A DNA stretch of 54,786 nucleotides, taken from IMG/VR virus record IMGVR_UViG_3300021960_000004, positions 1-54,786 of that record. One strand, written 5' to 3'. This document shows, piece by piece, positions 14,686-23,990 of the stretch. Source of the DNA: a virus. Every line of letters starts with the position of its first letter. Position 1 is the stretch's first letter. Position numbers and translations under genes: made by a program. The notes under the pieces were generated by a model. The model saw only the letters and a list, made by a program, of their open reading frames with translations. It was not told the origin of the DNA and made no database searches.

Positions 14686-14922
14686 ATGTACACTATCATC
14701 ACCAGAGAACAATGTAACTTCTGTGATTCAGCTAAGGCCTTACTAAAAGGAAGGGGATACCCTTACACAGAGTACAACGTGCATTCCCAAAGCTCAAGGT
14801 GGGTCTTAACCTTAATCAAGAGGGCCAGTCTTACCACAGTTCCTCAGATCTTTTCACCCAATGGTAATTACATCGGCGGTTACACTCAGCTTAAAGAACT
14901 ACTGGAAAAGGAACAACGTTAA
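14686..14922 (+). CDS. Glutaredoxin
   Basis: A 78-aa thioredoxin-fold protein. The active site CNFC is at residues 10-13, followed by the cis-proline motif TTVPQIF and the GGYTQL glutathione-binding segment. AAGGAG precedes the ATG. It lies just downstream of RNR and probably supplies its electrons. The next gene starts at its stop (TAATG). Confidence 0.92.
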   Translation: MYTIITREQCNFCDSAKALLKGRGYPYTEYNVHSQSSRWVLTLIKRASLTTVPQIFSPNGNYIGGYTQLKELLEKEQR

Positions 14923-15626
14923 TGGAAGACTTTCCAGAGAAGCCAAAGAAGACAAGACGTAAGACCAACTATAAAAATGCAGCTAATAAGACAACGTCTG
15001 GTTTACTACCTAGGACCACCAATCAAAAGCTTCTCATTGATTCTCTGAGGGAGAACAAACAAGTCTTTATCTTAGGGCCAGCTGGAACGGGTAAGACCTA
15101 CATCGCCGCCACCTTTGCAGCTGACCTGTACACCCTAAAAGAGATTGACAAGATCGTAATCACCAGACCTCACGTAGCCGTGGGTAAAGATATGGGTTAC
15201 CTGCCAGGAACACTTGAGGAGAAGACCTACCCTTGGGCATTACCAGTTCTTGATGTCCTTATTAAACACCTAGGTAAGGGTGCCGTTGAGACAGGCATTA
15301 AGAATGGAAACATTGAGATGGCACCTCTAGCTTTAATGAGGGGTAGAAGCTTTGACAACTCATTCATTATCGTAGACGAGTCTCAGAACATTACCACTCA
15401 CGAACTAAAAATGCTATTGACTAGGGTAGGAGAAGGTAGTACTATTGTTCTCAACGGTGACGCTCAGCAGTCTGACCTCAAGGAGGCTGACGGTCTGTCC
15501 AAAGTAATACACTTAGCTAAGAAGTACATGCTTCCTGTACCAGTAGTTGAGTTTGGTGTAGACGATATTGTAAGATCTGACATCTGTGCACAGTGGGTGA
15601 AGGTCTTTATGAAAGAGAGTATATAG
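14922..15626 (+). CDS. phoH: PhoH-like ATPase
   Basis: A 234-aa P-loop protein. Walker A is GPAGTGKT (residues 52-59), Walker B is FIIVDESQN, and LTRVGEGS and LNGDAQQSD complete the PhoH set. The N-terminal 25 residues are Lys/Arg-rich and may bind nucleic acid. PhoH is common in marine phages; RNA helicase or nuclease-linked roles are proposed but not settled. It overlaps both flanking genes by one base. Confidence 0.92.
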   Translation: MEDFPEKPKKTRRKTNYKNAANKTTSGLLPRTTNQKLLIDSLRENKQVFILGPAGTGKTYIAATFAADLYTLKEIDKIVITRPHVAVGKDMGYLPGTLEEKTYPWALPVLDVLIKHLGKGAVETGIKNGNIEMAPLALMRGRSFDNSFIIVDESQNITTHELKMLLTRVGEGSTIVLNGDAQQSDLKEADGLSKVIHLAKKYMLPVPVVEFGVDDIVRSDICAQWVKVFMKESI

Positions 15627-15889
15627 TGAAGCCCATGACAGCTACTAACTCAAAGAGGCCCAGAGGTAGGCCACCCAAAAAGAAAACCCTTGAGCAAGAA
15701 GCCCAAGAGTTCTACCTCACTAAAGAAGTAAACGTTATTCCCCCTGGGCAAGTCCAGACTGGGGATTACTTTGCTGGATGCGCTCTGTCTGGTTTGATTG
15801 CATCTGGCAAGTTTCTACGGTCTGACGAGATTGTAGAAGAAGCTTACAGGTATCGAGACTTGATGCTTGAGGCCAACGATAAGAAATGA
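15626..15889 (+). CDS. AT-hook-like small DNA-binding protein
   Basis: Start chosen at GTG 15626, overlapping the phoH stop (TAGTG) with GAGAG upstream; the result is about 87 aa. An in-frame ATG at 15635 would remove three residues. The N-terminus has KRPRGRPPKKK, a classic AT-hook with the RGRP core that binds the minor groove of AT-rich DNA. The remainder is helical and acidic. It is the last gene of the plus arm. It could act on the AT-rich control region; that is inference only. Confidence 0.65.
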   Translation: MKPMTATNSKRPRGRPPKKKTLEQEAQEFYLTKEVNVIPPGQVQTGDYFAGCALSGLIASGKFLRSDEIVEEAYRYRDLMLEANDKK

Positions 15890-15901
15890 TACTTCAAACT
15901 A

Positions 15902-15934
15902 AACCCCCAGTTACTAGCTGGGGGTTCTTTCTTT
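15902..15934 (+). terminator. Bidirectional intrinsic terminator between convergent arms
   Basis: A 9-bp perfect stem AACCCCCAG (15902-15910) and CTGGGGGTT (15918-15926) with a 7-base loop. A T-rich run (TTCTTTCTTTT) follows on the plus strand. On the minus strand it lies just past the stop of the last late gene and is followed by TTTAGTTT. It therefore ends transcription from both directions. Confidence 0.92.
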
Positions 15935-18900
15935 TAGTCCGTCTCCTCAGATCCTAGGAACTGTTGAGGGAAGATGGCCTTGTCAAAGTCGTAGTTATCC
16001 TCTGCGTACCTGATTACCCTTCTCCTACGGGCTAGCTCTTCTTCAACGCTTGACGAGTCGCCTAGGTAGTCCCTTGCGGATTTGTACTTTACGTCCTCGT
16101 CCTGAGTCATCAGGGACACTAGTTCATCAAAGTTTCTACCACTACTTGACTCAAGTAATTTCTCAGTCAGTACGTACTGGTTTCGTAGGAAACCTGCAGC
16201 CCTTTTTCTACCTGTGTTTGATTCAAGCATAGTCTCAAATGCATCTGTCATAAGGTCTTGTGCATTTGAGACTCTATGATTTACAAAATCCTGTAGTGCC
16301 ATCTTCTTCAGTGTGTAATCATCACCCAATTCATCGTATGTTCTACCAGCGTACTCTGTCCTGTTGTTCAACTGCCAGTTTGCCTTCCAAGATTTAAACT
16401 CTTCTGCCATAGTGGGAACACCAGGCATACCTCTGGCTAGAAGTTTTCTAACTGTGTAGTCGAGAGTGGCATTCTTTGTCTTAGTATTCCCATACAGTTT
16501 GTATTCCTCAAGCCCAAGGAGTGTCATCTCCTTTTGTATGTCGGTACTAGGGGGTTCTTGGGTAAAGCCAAGCTGCCTTGTTATGGGGTTGTACCCACCT
16601 ACAGGTGTTGGGTTAAACGGCGAGTAAAGCTTTAGGTCTTCACCGTCAGAGTCCCTACGTGTTTGAGTAAGGGCTACACCCTTCATATCCATTACAAAAC
16701 GTAAGGCCTGATTTCTGAGGATACCTTCTCCTACAACGTCTTCTAGAAAGTTTCTTTCACCCGTAAGTGGATTACCCTTAACGTCCCTCACGTAAGGATT
16801 ACCTCTTGCGAAGTCAGATAACTGTGCTGCGACATCTCTTGCCATAGTTTGAGGGTACGTAAAGGTAGCCACAATGTTGCCTAGTCCCTTAAGGGCAGCC
16901 TCATTAAACTCACCATCCTTGATAGACGCCGCAAGGTCACCCACAAGATCTATATCAAAGCCTAAGTCTCCCATACCTGCCAGTACTTCGCTGGCGTTCT
17001 TAGCAAATGCCTCACCGCTGATTGGTAGTGGCTCATTGCCAAACAACCCAGACCGCCAGACTAGGTCACCTATTAGGAGGTTAGCCGCCCAAGGACCAGC
17101 TGTTCTACCTACGTCCACCTCGGCACCAGTAGCTGTGACAATCTTGTCGTAGTCTATTTCACCATTCTTTTGAGCAGCAATTACGACACCACCTATAGTA
17201 ATCATAGCCCCTGTCATTTGTCTGGCTACTCTATCTTTACCTGTCTTAAACTGGTCACCCAAGTACGATACTGACTTAGCGTCCTGTTTGTATAAACGCT
17301 TCTCCAGTTGGTCTAGACCACCAGTCGCTATACCTATGGGCGTGTAGTCGTTTATGTATTCCAAGTGGTTCGCTACATACCTAGGGAACGGAATGTTTAG
17401 ACCTCCAGAAATAACAAACGGAAACTTCCTGTGAGCCTGCTGGAGTCCAACAGCACCCCTACCAAATAGAGACTTATCTCCCTCGTACCCACGTTGAAAT
17501 GTAAAACGTTTAGCGTAGTCCGTTGCGTAGTCTACCACACCCGCAGACCTAGCAGCCTCAAGGTCAGTATGCTTTGATAGGTAATCAGAAAAGTTTGTTC
17601 CTAGGTTTGGATCATTCAGTTCCCTCAGCCTCCTGTCAAATGCCCCATAGAAAGAACCCTGCTTGAAGACAGCATCGGTTGCCATGTTAAGGGTGTTCAC
17701 AAACCTAGCGGATCTATTTAGAAAGCTGTCTGATTTAGTTAGGTCACCCACCCTCTGCGTCTCATAGAATAACTCAGTGAACTTAAGAGGGGCATCCTCA
17801 AGGAGCATAGACCCAAGGACTTCTGATTCTTTTCTATTGACTGTAAAGCTTTTTAAAACTGAGAGGGTACCGCCAGTCCACCCTCTCTGCACTGAACCGT
17901 CTGGCATCTTAGTACCTACAGTACTGTTCAAGACATCCTTCCAGAAAGAGTCGGACATGTCAGCTACGACATTGTAACCACCCGTTGCAACGTTTGCAGC
18001 TGTAGTGCCTACTTGAGAGGTCATGAAAGCAATTCTAGTTTGGTCTAAGTTTTGCAAGAGGCTATAAGCACCACCCCTCTCCAACCTACTAAATATTTCT
18101 GTAGCCTCGTTCCCTGTGAAGACGGAAGCACCCTTACTTGCTAGGATGTCTAGCTCTTGGGTCATAGCCTTCTTAAGCTTAGAACCTTCGGCAAGGACTT
18201 TACCAGCCTTAGACAACTCAGCTAACCAAAGGTAAGACATTTCTTCAGAGGAAAGATTAAACTCTCTACGGATGTTTGTTAGTTGCTCTGCCTGTACAGA
18301 TCCATCAGAGATACCTCGAGCTACTGCAGAACTGACACGCTCCCCAGGTCTTAGCTTCAGAGTCTCCTTTAACTTCAGACTAGCCGCAGCAATACCTCTG
18401 ACTGTGTTCATGTCTAGACCAGGGGCGATCAACTCGTTAGCTCTTTCGTCTAGCATACGGCTGAAGATCATCTCACCTTCTTTAACTGCGTCTTTGCTCA
18501 AAGGGTCCAGTGTCTTACCTGTTTCTCTTGCTCGGAACATCTGAGCTAGGTCCACGATATCACTCATAGTGTCGTTGATCTGTTCATCTGAAAGACCACT
18601 AGAGGTTATTGAATCCATAGCTGCTTTTGCATTTGCTTTAGCGGTATCACTAGCCTTCTTGGCTTGATCAACTAGAATGTCAGCAGCTTTATTTCTGGAT
18701 GACTGTGTCCAAGCACCGCCGAACCCACCAACAACCGCACCTAGAGTGCCATCTATTGTAGCGTCAATAGCCAAGTCACCAACGGTGTAGTCGTATCCTT
18801 CAATAACAGCTTCCCTTGTCTCACCCCTACCATAAGAGGCTACACCCCCTACAGCAGCTTCCCCAGCAAAAGAAATGCCTGCAGCCTTGAGGCCTTCCTT

Positions 18901-19425
18901 AGTCACACCCTTCTTAACTGTCTCCTTAACAGCTTGCTTGGACAGCCCCTCGGCAAGAAGCTTGTTAGCATACGACCTAACAGCCATTTGACTGGCTTTA
19001 GCAGTAGCCTTAGCGGCAATCTTAGACCCTACACCAAAGCCAAATGTAGCTGCAGTTACAGCCGTTGAAGGGGAAGCGATAAAAGAAGATGTGTAGTCCC
19101 AAGCTGTTTCAAAACCTCCAGTACCTCCACCCTCGGATACATCGTAGGCCTGCATTAGTTTTCCGAAGGCAAGCTTTCCCGACTTCGGGGCTTCCTCTTC
19201 CGACTTTTGTACATACAACAAATCAAAGACAGCTGTAGCCTCGTTCATAGACTGCCATCTCATGTGCTGTGCAAAGTCGTCTGCAAGTTGGTCAGTGTCC
19301 TCCAGCTGTTCAGGTGTGTAGTTGTACCTACCTCCAGAGAAGAAAGACTTAAGGTCTTCCTGAAACTCTTCCTGGTCCAGTAACTCGTTAAAGTACTTTC
19401 CTTCAGCTTGCTCTACGTAACTCAT
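15934..19425 (-). CDS. Large internal virion (ejection) protein
   Basis: A 1163-aa protein, the last gene of the late arm. The N-terminal 100 residues are acidic. A long Ala/Gly-rich stretch follows (around residues 110-240) with small-residue segments such as TAATFGFGVG and GAVVGGFGG that could enter a membrane. The rest is helical. Its size and position beside the transglycosylase and other virion genes match T7 gp15/gp16-type ejection proteins, which form a conduit across the cell envelope. I see no enzymatic motif. The start overlaps the stop of the previous gene (TGATG). Confidence 0.75.
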   Translation of the reverse strand: MSYVEQAEGKYFNELLDQEEFQEDLKSFFSGGRYNYTPEQLEDTDQLADDFAQHMRWQSMNEATAVFDLLYVQKSEEEAPKSGKLAFGKLMQAYDVSEGGGTGGFETAWDYTSSFIASPSTAVTAATFGFGVGSKIAAKATAKASQMAVRSYANKLLAEGLSKQAVKETVKKGVTKEGLKAAGISFAGEAAVGGVASYGRGETREAVIEGYDYTVGDLAIDATIDGTLGAVVGGFGGAWTQSSRNKAADILVDQAKKASDTAKANAKAAMDSITSSGLSDEQINDTMSDIVDLAQMFRARETGKTLDPLSKDAVKEGEMIFSRMLDERANELIAPGLDMNTVRGIAAASLKLKETLKLRPGERVSSAVARGISDGSVQAEQLTNIRREFNLSSEEMSYLWLAELSKAGKVLAEGSKLKKAMTQELDILASKGASVFTGNEATEIFSRLERGGAYSLLQNLDQTRIAFMTSQVGTTAANVATGGYNVVADMSDSFWKDVLNSTVGTKMPDGSVQRGWTGGTLSVLKSFTVNRKESEVLGSMLLEDAPLKFTELFYETQRVGDLTKSDSFLNRSARFVNTLNMATDAVFKQGSFYGAFDRRLRELNDPNLGTNFSDYLSKHTDLEAARSAGVVDYATDYAKRFTFQRGYEGDKSLFGRGAVGLQQAHRKFPFVISGGLNIPFPRYVANHLEYINDYTPIGIATGGLDQLEKRLYKQDAKSVSYLGDQFKTGKDRVARQMTGAMITIGGVVIAAQKNGEIDYDKIVTATGAEVDVGRTAGPWAANLLIGDLVWRSGLFGNEPLPISGEAFAKNASEVLAGMGDLGFDIDLVGDLAASIKDGEFNEAALKGLGNIVATFTYPQTMARDVAAQLSDFARGNPYVRDVKGNPLTGERNFLEDVVGEGILRNQALRFVMDMKGVALTQTRRDSDGEDLKLYSPFNPTPVGGYNPITRQLGFTQEPPSTDIQKEMTLLGLEEYKLYGNTKTKNATLDYTVRKLLARGMPGVPTMAEEFKSWKANWQLNNRTEYAGRTYDELGDDYTLKKMALQDFVNHRVSNAQDLMTDAFETMLESNTGRKRAAGFLRNQYVLTEKLLESSSGRNFDELVSLMTQDEDVKYKSARDYLGDSSSVEEELARRRRVIRYAEDNYDFDKAIFPQQFLGSEETD

Positions 19426-20378
19426 CAGATATCTCCTAACGGAGAACCAGTACCTGTACCAGTACCTGTACCTGTACCTGTACCAGTACCTGTACCAGTA
19501 CCTGTGGGGGCTTTGAAAGGTTCCCAGTTAAAGCCAGGTGTAGTAATTGCCTCATCTATCTTTTCAAGAACAGTGACTGCAGGTACGTTAGAACTGTTTT
19601 CAATACTACCAATAACCGTACTTAGAGCAGACACTGGGCTGAAACTGTTTGTAGGATCTTCTGCTAACTCTACCGTCTTTTCAGTAAGGTTATTAAAAAG
19701 TATTTGAACATCTGGTGCGGCGTCCTGGCTGAACACAACATCACCTACGTTGTTAATAGAGAAGTTAGTATCGTACATTGTACTGAGGGATGAGGCCAGC
19801 TGTGCTTGAATAGACTTCCGATCTGACAGTTCAATACGTGGCCCCTTAGTAGAGTTTAGCCTAAATGCGGGTAGCCTTGTCCTTCCAGAAGACTCAGTGG
19901 TTTTTAAGAACTGTTCTTGGAGTTCATTGAGGTCTCCCATTGCGTTAATAAGACCCAAGGACATGTCCTCTTCTGTCTTGAAGCTTTCACCTTGCAGACC
20001 CCTTGATACTGCAGCAGCAAGAGCCTCGTCGCCTTCTACCTTTTCGTCCAGAAATGCTGATAATGTTTCTACATAGTTCTCTGACAGCTTACCATTCTTT
20101 GTTAACGTAGCTACCTTGTCTATTTCAAACTCTAATTGACCAGACATTTCAAGCGCCCTAGCAGACTTAGTGGAGAAGCCAAACCTTTTAGCTTGGGAAA
20201 CCCTTGCCCTTGAAGCCTTAAGGGATTCCCTACGATCCTGTATATTTTTCAGACCAGTCTTAAATAAGTACTCACGCTTTACAGCATTGATCTCCGCAAC
20301 CTTAGCCTTCTTCTCTGCGACTTGATCGTTGTATGCTTTAGCAAGACTGCCAGCTATCATTATTTTCTTGAATGACAT
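19425..20378 (-). CDS. Virion protein with Thr-Gly repeat tail
   Basis: A 317-aa protein, mostly helical with a Lys/Arg-rich coiled coil over residues 10-70. The C-terminus carries ten Thr-Gly units before SPLGDI. Its place between two ejection-protein candidates suggests an internal virion protein. The Thr-Gly tail is encoded by an imperfect hexanucleotide repeat and may vary in length between relatives. Confidence 0.65.
   Translation of the reverse strand: MSFKKIMIAGSLAKAYNDQVAEKKAKVAEINAVKREYLFKTGLKNIQDRRESLKASRARVSQAKRFGFSTKSARALEMSGQLEFEIDKVATLTKNGKLSENYVETLSAFLDEKVEGDEALAAAVSRGLQGESFKTEEDMSLGLINAMGDLNELQEQFLKTTESSGRTRLPAFRLNSTKGPRIELSDRKSIQAQLASSLSTMYDTNFSINNVGDVVFSQDAAPDVQILFNNLTEKTVELAEDPTNSFSPVSALSTVIGSIENSSNVPAVTVLEKIDEAITTPGFNWEPFKAPTGTGTGTGTGTGTGTGTGTGSPLGDI
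19447..19506 (-). repeat. Hexanucleotide tandem repeat coding for (Thr-Gly)10
   Basis: Ten 6-base units, CCAGTA or CCTGTA on the plus strand (the last CCTGTG), keep the reading frame. The two unit types alternate irregularly, so the array may have grown by slippage. Loss or gain of units would change tail length without a frameshift. Confidence 0.95.
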
Positions 20379-20382
20379 GTCT

Positions 20383-20955
20383 TTATCCTCTCGCCATTAA
20401 GCCACGGGATTTACTTTGAGGCGCTTCCTCAGCCAGTGCATCGGCTACGTCAGAAACATCTGGTGATATCTCGCCTTCAGTATCCTGAGCAACATCAATG
20501 TCAGGCACTGCCTCAGCAAACTCACCAAGCATTTCGTAACCCTCGTCCCTCTCTTCGATGGGTGTCTCAGCAAGAGCTTTATCAAGTAGGATACCGACCT
20601 TATCTTTCTCTTCTTTTTCCGTTGTCTCTGTATTCTTAAAATCATCTAAGTATTCAACACCAGCTTCTTCCGCTGTTGAGGCTATGAACTTGTGTATGAC
20701 AGGGGCAATGATCAGACTGATGTCAAGGTTATGGATACCCTTGGCTACAGCTATGGTAAGTGCAGCCTGAGTTGCATGTTTAACTGGAAGCCCATACTCA
20801 AGGGTGAACAGCAAGTTATCCAATCTCTTTGGATCAGACAGCTTCTCCATATGCCAGATGACTGCATCGTTAGGGTCTGTAATCTCTGGAGGTCTCTCGT
20901 ACAGAGCATTACGTGGGGTCTTGGTTAGGGATTGCCCTGGGATAGGTCCGTCCAT
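20383..20955 (-). CDS. Hypothetical structural protein
   Basis: A 190-aa protein. The N-terminal half is helical and hydrophobic-patterned (LDNLLFTLEYGLPV, then DISLIIAPVIHKFI). The C-terminal half is very acidic and ends in a short basic SKSRGLMARG. Similar proteins are common in marine podovirus virion operons, but I know no function. It lies 4 bases upstream of the preceding gene in transcription order. Confidence 0.65.
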   Translation of the reverse strand: MDGPIPGQSLTKTPRNALYERPPEITDPNDAVIWHMEKLSDPKRLDNLLFTLEYGLPVKHATQAALTIAVAKGIHNLDISLIIAPVIHKFIASTAEEAGVEYLDDFKNTETTEKEEKDKVGILLDKALAETPIEERDEGYEMLGEFAEAVPDIDVAQDTEGEISPDVSDVADALAEEAPQSKSRGLMARG

Positions 20956-21833
20956 TATACTTCACCTCTAAAGTTTTCGACTAAGTCTAAGTACTTAGGT
21001 ACGTAAGGCATGATATGTTCCTCAGATAGACCTAAGCCTCCACTATCTAGGGCAGGTCCGTCATGGTGAAGAGCGTACACGTAGTCGTTGCTGTAACCCT
21101 TTTTCCTAGCCATCCTAAAGTTATCTGAAGTATGCTCAAGAACCGCTTGAACCTGCATGTCCACATCCCACTGATTCTCAGGGAAGATGCCATAACTTTT
21201 ACCTGTCTTGTCAATAAACTGCCCTAAGCCTCTGGCACTGCTAGACTTAGCTGCTGCGTCTGGATTGAACCCTGACTCATACCTAACAGTTGCGAGTGTG
21301 TAGGCAATCTCGTAATCTGTCATGCCTAGCTTGCTCCCTACATCAACAATCTTATTGACTATCTCTTGCTGTACAGCGGGGCTAACGTCACCAGCCCTAC
21401 GGGAGTTACCCCTTAGCTCACCTTCAATCAGAGGGGAGTCGAAGTAAGACTGAGGGGCAACCTCACCAGTTTGGACACCCTTCTTACCGTACAAGTCCTC
21501 TGAGAGTTGGATTGGGTTGTAAGACTCTTCTGGTTTATTCTCGCTGGCATCTTCCTCGATACCCTGAATCCAAGAAGCCATGTCTAAGTCAGGGGCTAAA
21601 GCTCTTTCCCTAGATGCACCGATATCCGACTGACTAAAAATCCTCCTAACACCTTGGGCACTACTCTTCATGGAGGCCTTGGTCTGCTCCGCTTGAGCCT
21701 CACCTAAGGCAAGCATCCTCTTAGTCCTCTCTCTTGAAGAAGTACCAGCAGCTTTAGTTGTGGGGTCTTCCTGCTGTTTAGCGAACCTGTCAAGCTGGTC
21801 GTACTTCGTCATGTAGTTAGTCTTGAAAGCCAT
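20955..21833 (-). CDS. Virion-associated lytic transglycosylase
   Basis: A 292-aa protein. An extended N-terminal region of 150 residues precedes a C-terminal SLT-type domain. The catalytic Glu186 sits in YESGFNP, followed by RGLGQF (residues 201-206) and a YALHHDGP segment near the end. It should cut peptidoglycan glycan strands during DNA entry, the job done in T7 by the gp16 domain. Here it is a separate protein. Confidence 0.85.
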   Translation of the reverse strand: MAFKTNYMTKYDQLDRFAKQQEDPTTKAAGTSSRERTKRMLALGEAQAEQTKASMKSSAQGVRRIFSQSDIGASRERALAPDLDMASWIQGIEEDASENKPEESYNPIQLSEDLYGKKGVQTGEVAPQSYFDSPLIEGELRGNSRRAGDVSPAVQQEIVNKIVDVGSKLGMTDYEIAYTLATVRYESGFNPDAAAKSSSARGLGQFIDKTGKSYGIFPENQWDVDMQVQAVLEHTSDNFRMARKKGYSNDYVYALHHDGPALDSGGLGLSEEHIMPYVPKYLDLVENFRGEV

Positions 21834-21845
21834 TACTTTTATCCT

Positions 21846-23684
21846 TTAGTATAACCAATCAAAGAGAGCCTTAGCAATCTCTTGGTTAGCTCCTATTTCT
21901 GCTTGGAGTTTAGCTGCATCAAGTTCAGCATCAGCGGCAAGTTTCTGTAGTACAATTGCGTTAGCCCTGTCCTGATCGTTCTGGTAAGAATTAAACACGT
22001 AGTCCATCTCGTCACGCTCACGCTGCCAGATCTCATCTATCTCAGCCTGTGTTAAAGCATTCTGCTCTTTGGCTACGTACAAGGCTCTCTCGTTAGCAGC
22101 CGATTGGTTTTGTGTAGCAGCTGTCTGTCTCCACTTAGCGTTAGCTTGAGCAACAACTAAACTATTTGAGATCATAAACTGTTTAAAGGCATTGTCTTGG
22201 GCTACATTAAATTGATTGGTAGAGTTTACAGCACTGGTATCAAACTGTGCGATAGCGTTGGTTTGGTCTGCGTTGAACTTAGAAACATTAGCTTGAAGGT
22301 CAGCAAAAAACTGATTTGTCTGGTTCTCAGATGCAGAGTTAAACTGTGCCGCAGCATTCTCAGCAGCTTGGTCCGTGAAGAGAGCCTGAATATTTTGCTG
22401 TGCCCTGAACATCTCGGTCTGCTGCCTATTATTAAGATTAGACATATCCATACCCAAGAAGGACTGAGCGTTCTGAACAGCTGCTTGCTGTCTATTATTT
22501 AAGTTAGCCATATCAAGGTTAGCTAAAGCAGAAGCCTCAGACATTACCATAGCTTGATCGTTAGATAGGTTAGTTAGAGCCATCGTGTTAGCTGCACGAG
22601 AGTTCTCTAAGGCTACCTGCTGTTCAGCAGTGAAGTTCATGTTGGCTATATCAGATATCTTAGCGGCGTTAGCTACTCTAGATTGAAATGCCTGATCAAA
22701 CTCCATGCCCATAAAGGTAGCACGTTGTTGTGCGGCAAGCATAGCACGTTGCTGTCTATTAGACAAGTTCTGAACTTCAAATTGTGCCTGTACCTGTGCA
22801 TCCATCTGAGCAATAGGCAGGGCCGCTTCCATAGCTGCTTGAACAACTGCTTGACCAGCCATACTAGATGCACCTAAGCCACGAGCAGACAAGGTAGCCA
22901 TAGCTGTGCGCATGGAACCAGCAGCCCAAGCAGGGGTTTCCCCACCCTCAAAGTCAGCCATCAAAGATTCGAGTTGACCCGCTACTGTAGCTTGCTTGGT
23001 AGGTGTAGCCGTTGCAGCCTGTATCTCTTCATTGAACTTAGACGCAGTTTCAGCATTAGCTACAGGCGATATCAACTCACTTTGACCAGTTACAGGGTCA
23101 GCTTCAATCTTACGCTGCACAGGGTTGTTCATCAGTACTGCAGCGCCTTGAGCAGCTGTTAGGTCAGACACTGCAGACTTATCTTGCTGAGCCGCATCTA
23201 CCTGAGCTTGCTGTGAGACAACGCCCTCTTGTGCTTTTGTTTCCTCTGTAACCTTCTTAACTTCAGGTGCAACAGTAGTGGGCGCAAAGGTAGAAACTTG
23301 GGCTGTCTGAGGGGAGGTAGCTTGGGCAGCAGTACCAATAGTGTCAAACCCAGCTGTGGTAGCTGCTTGGTCTGGCCCTGTTTGAATCTCTTGGTCAGCT
23401 TGAGGGGTGATGTAGCCGTAGTTAGGGGCAGCAACATTAGTAGAAGGGGTGACTGAGTCAGGACTAGTCAAGCCACCTGTAGCAAGGCCTACTGTCTTAG
23501 TATCTGTCTCAGCAGTAGGAGAGCCTTGCATTGCTCTAGCTTTTCGTTCCAGCTTTTTCATAAGGGATCTAGCCTCAGGCTTAGACTGCATGAAAGCTTC
23601 CATCTCGTCCCCTTGTTCAGACCCTGTATAGCCTGTCTTGGAAAGGATGGTGTATTTTTGTTTGTTGCTAAACATATCCAGCAT
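21846..23684 (-). CDS. Gln/Ala-rich internal virion protein
   Basis: A 612-aa low-complexity protein. Residues about 60-200 are Thr/Ala/Gln-rich and probably disordered. From about 280 onward, heptad-like Asn/Gln/Ala repeats occur (NLNNRQQ three times, QFN and QTNQF motifs), predicting a long coiled coil or fibrous rod. Position suggests an ejection or tail-sheath-like role in the virion. No catalytic motif is seen. Confidence 0.65.
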   Translation of the reverse strand: MLDMFSNKQKYTILSKTGYTGSEQGDEMEAFMQSKPEARSLMKKLERKARAMQGSPTAETDTKTVGLATGGLTSPDSVTPSTNVAAPNYGYITPQADQEIQTGPDQAATTAGFDTIGTAAQATSPQTAQVSTFAPTTVAPEVKKVTEETKAQEGVVSQQAQVDAAQQDKSAVSDLTAAQGAAVLMNNPVQRKIEADPVTGQSELISPVANAETASKFNEEIQAATATPTKQATVAGQLESLMADFEGGETPAWAAGSMRTAMATLSARGLGASSMAGQAVVQAAMEAALPIAQMDAQVQAQFEVQNLSNRQQRAMLAAQQRATFMGMEFDQAFQSRVANAAKISDIANMNFTAEQQVALENSRAANTMALTNLSNDQAMVMSEASALANLDMANLNNRQQAAVQNAQSFLGMDMSNLNNRQQTEMFRAQQNIQALFTDQAAENAAAQFNSASENQTNQFFADLQANVSKFNADQTNAIAQFDTSAVNSTNQFNVAQDNAFKQFMISNSLVVAQANAKWRQTAATQNQSAANERALYVAKEQNALTQAEIDEIWQRERDEMDYVFNSYQNDQDRANAIVLQKLAADAELDAAKLQAEIGANQEIAKALFDWLY

Positions 23685-23695
23685 TTAGATTACCC

Positions 23696-23950
23696 TTACT
23701 TATCTAAGTTCATCCATACTGCACCAGCTATAAAGGTGAGCATAGAGACTGTTATTACTTTTGTTACTGTATTCCAAATAGACTTACGAGTGTCACGCCA
23801 GGCCTCTAGTAAGCTGCGCATCTCAGTAATATCTTTCTGTGCGGAGTCATCGAGCAAGCCAATAGAAGCCAGTGCCTCCTTCGCACCCTTACGGGCAGCA
23901 CGGTCAAGCATAGCTTCAAGTTCTTCATTTGTGATTGTTGTTTGACCCAT
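23696..23950 (-). CDS. Small C-terminally anchored membrane protein (DUF6127-like)
   Basis: An 84-aa protein. An acidic-basic helix with EELEAMLDRAARKGAKEAL is followed by a coil and a C-terminal membrane segment (about residues 64-80, VITVSMLTFIAGAVW). The pattern resembles small phage and alphaproteobacterial proteins of the DUF6127 kind; that match is from memory. It is the first gene after the promoter at 23991-24019. It may be a virion or lysis accessory protein. Confidence 0.6.
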   Translation of the reverse strand: MGQTTITNEELEAMLDRAARKGAKEALASIGLLDDSAQKDITEMRSLLEAWRDTRKSIWNTVTKVITVSMLTFIAGAVWMNLDK

Positions 23951-23990
23951 GCTCTTTAGTACCTATAGTTAGTGAGTAAAGGATAGCTAA

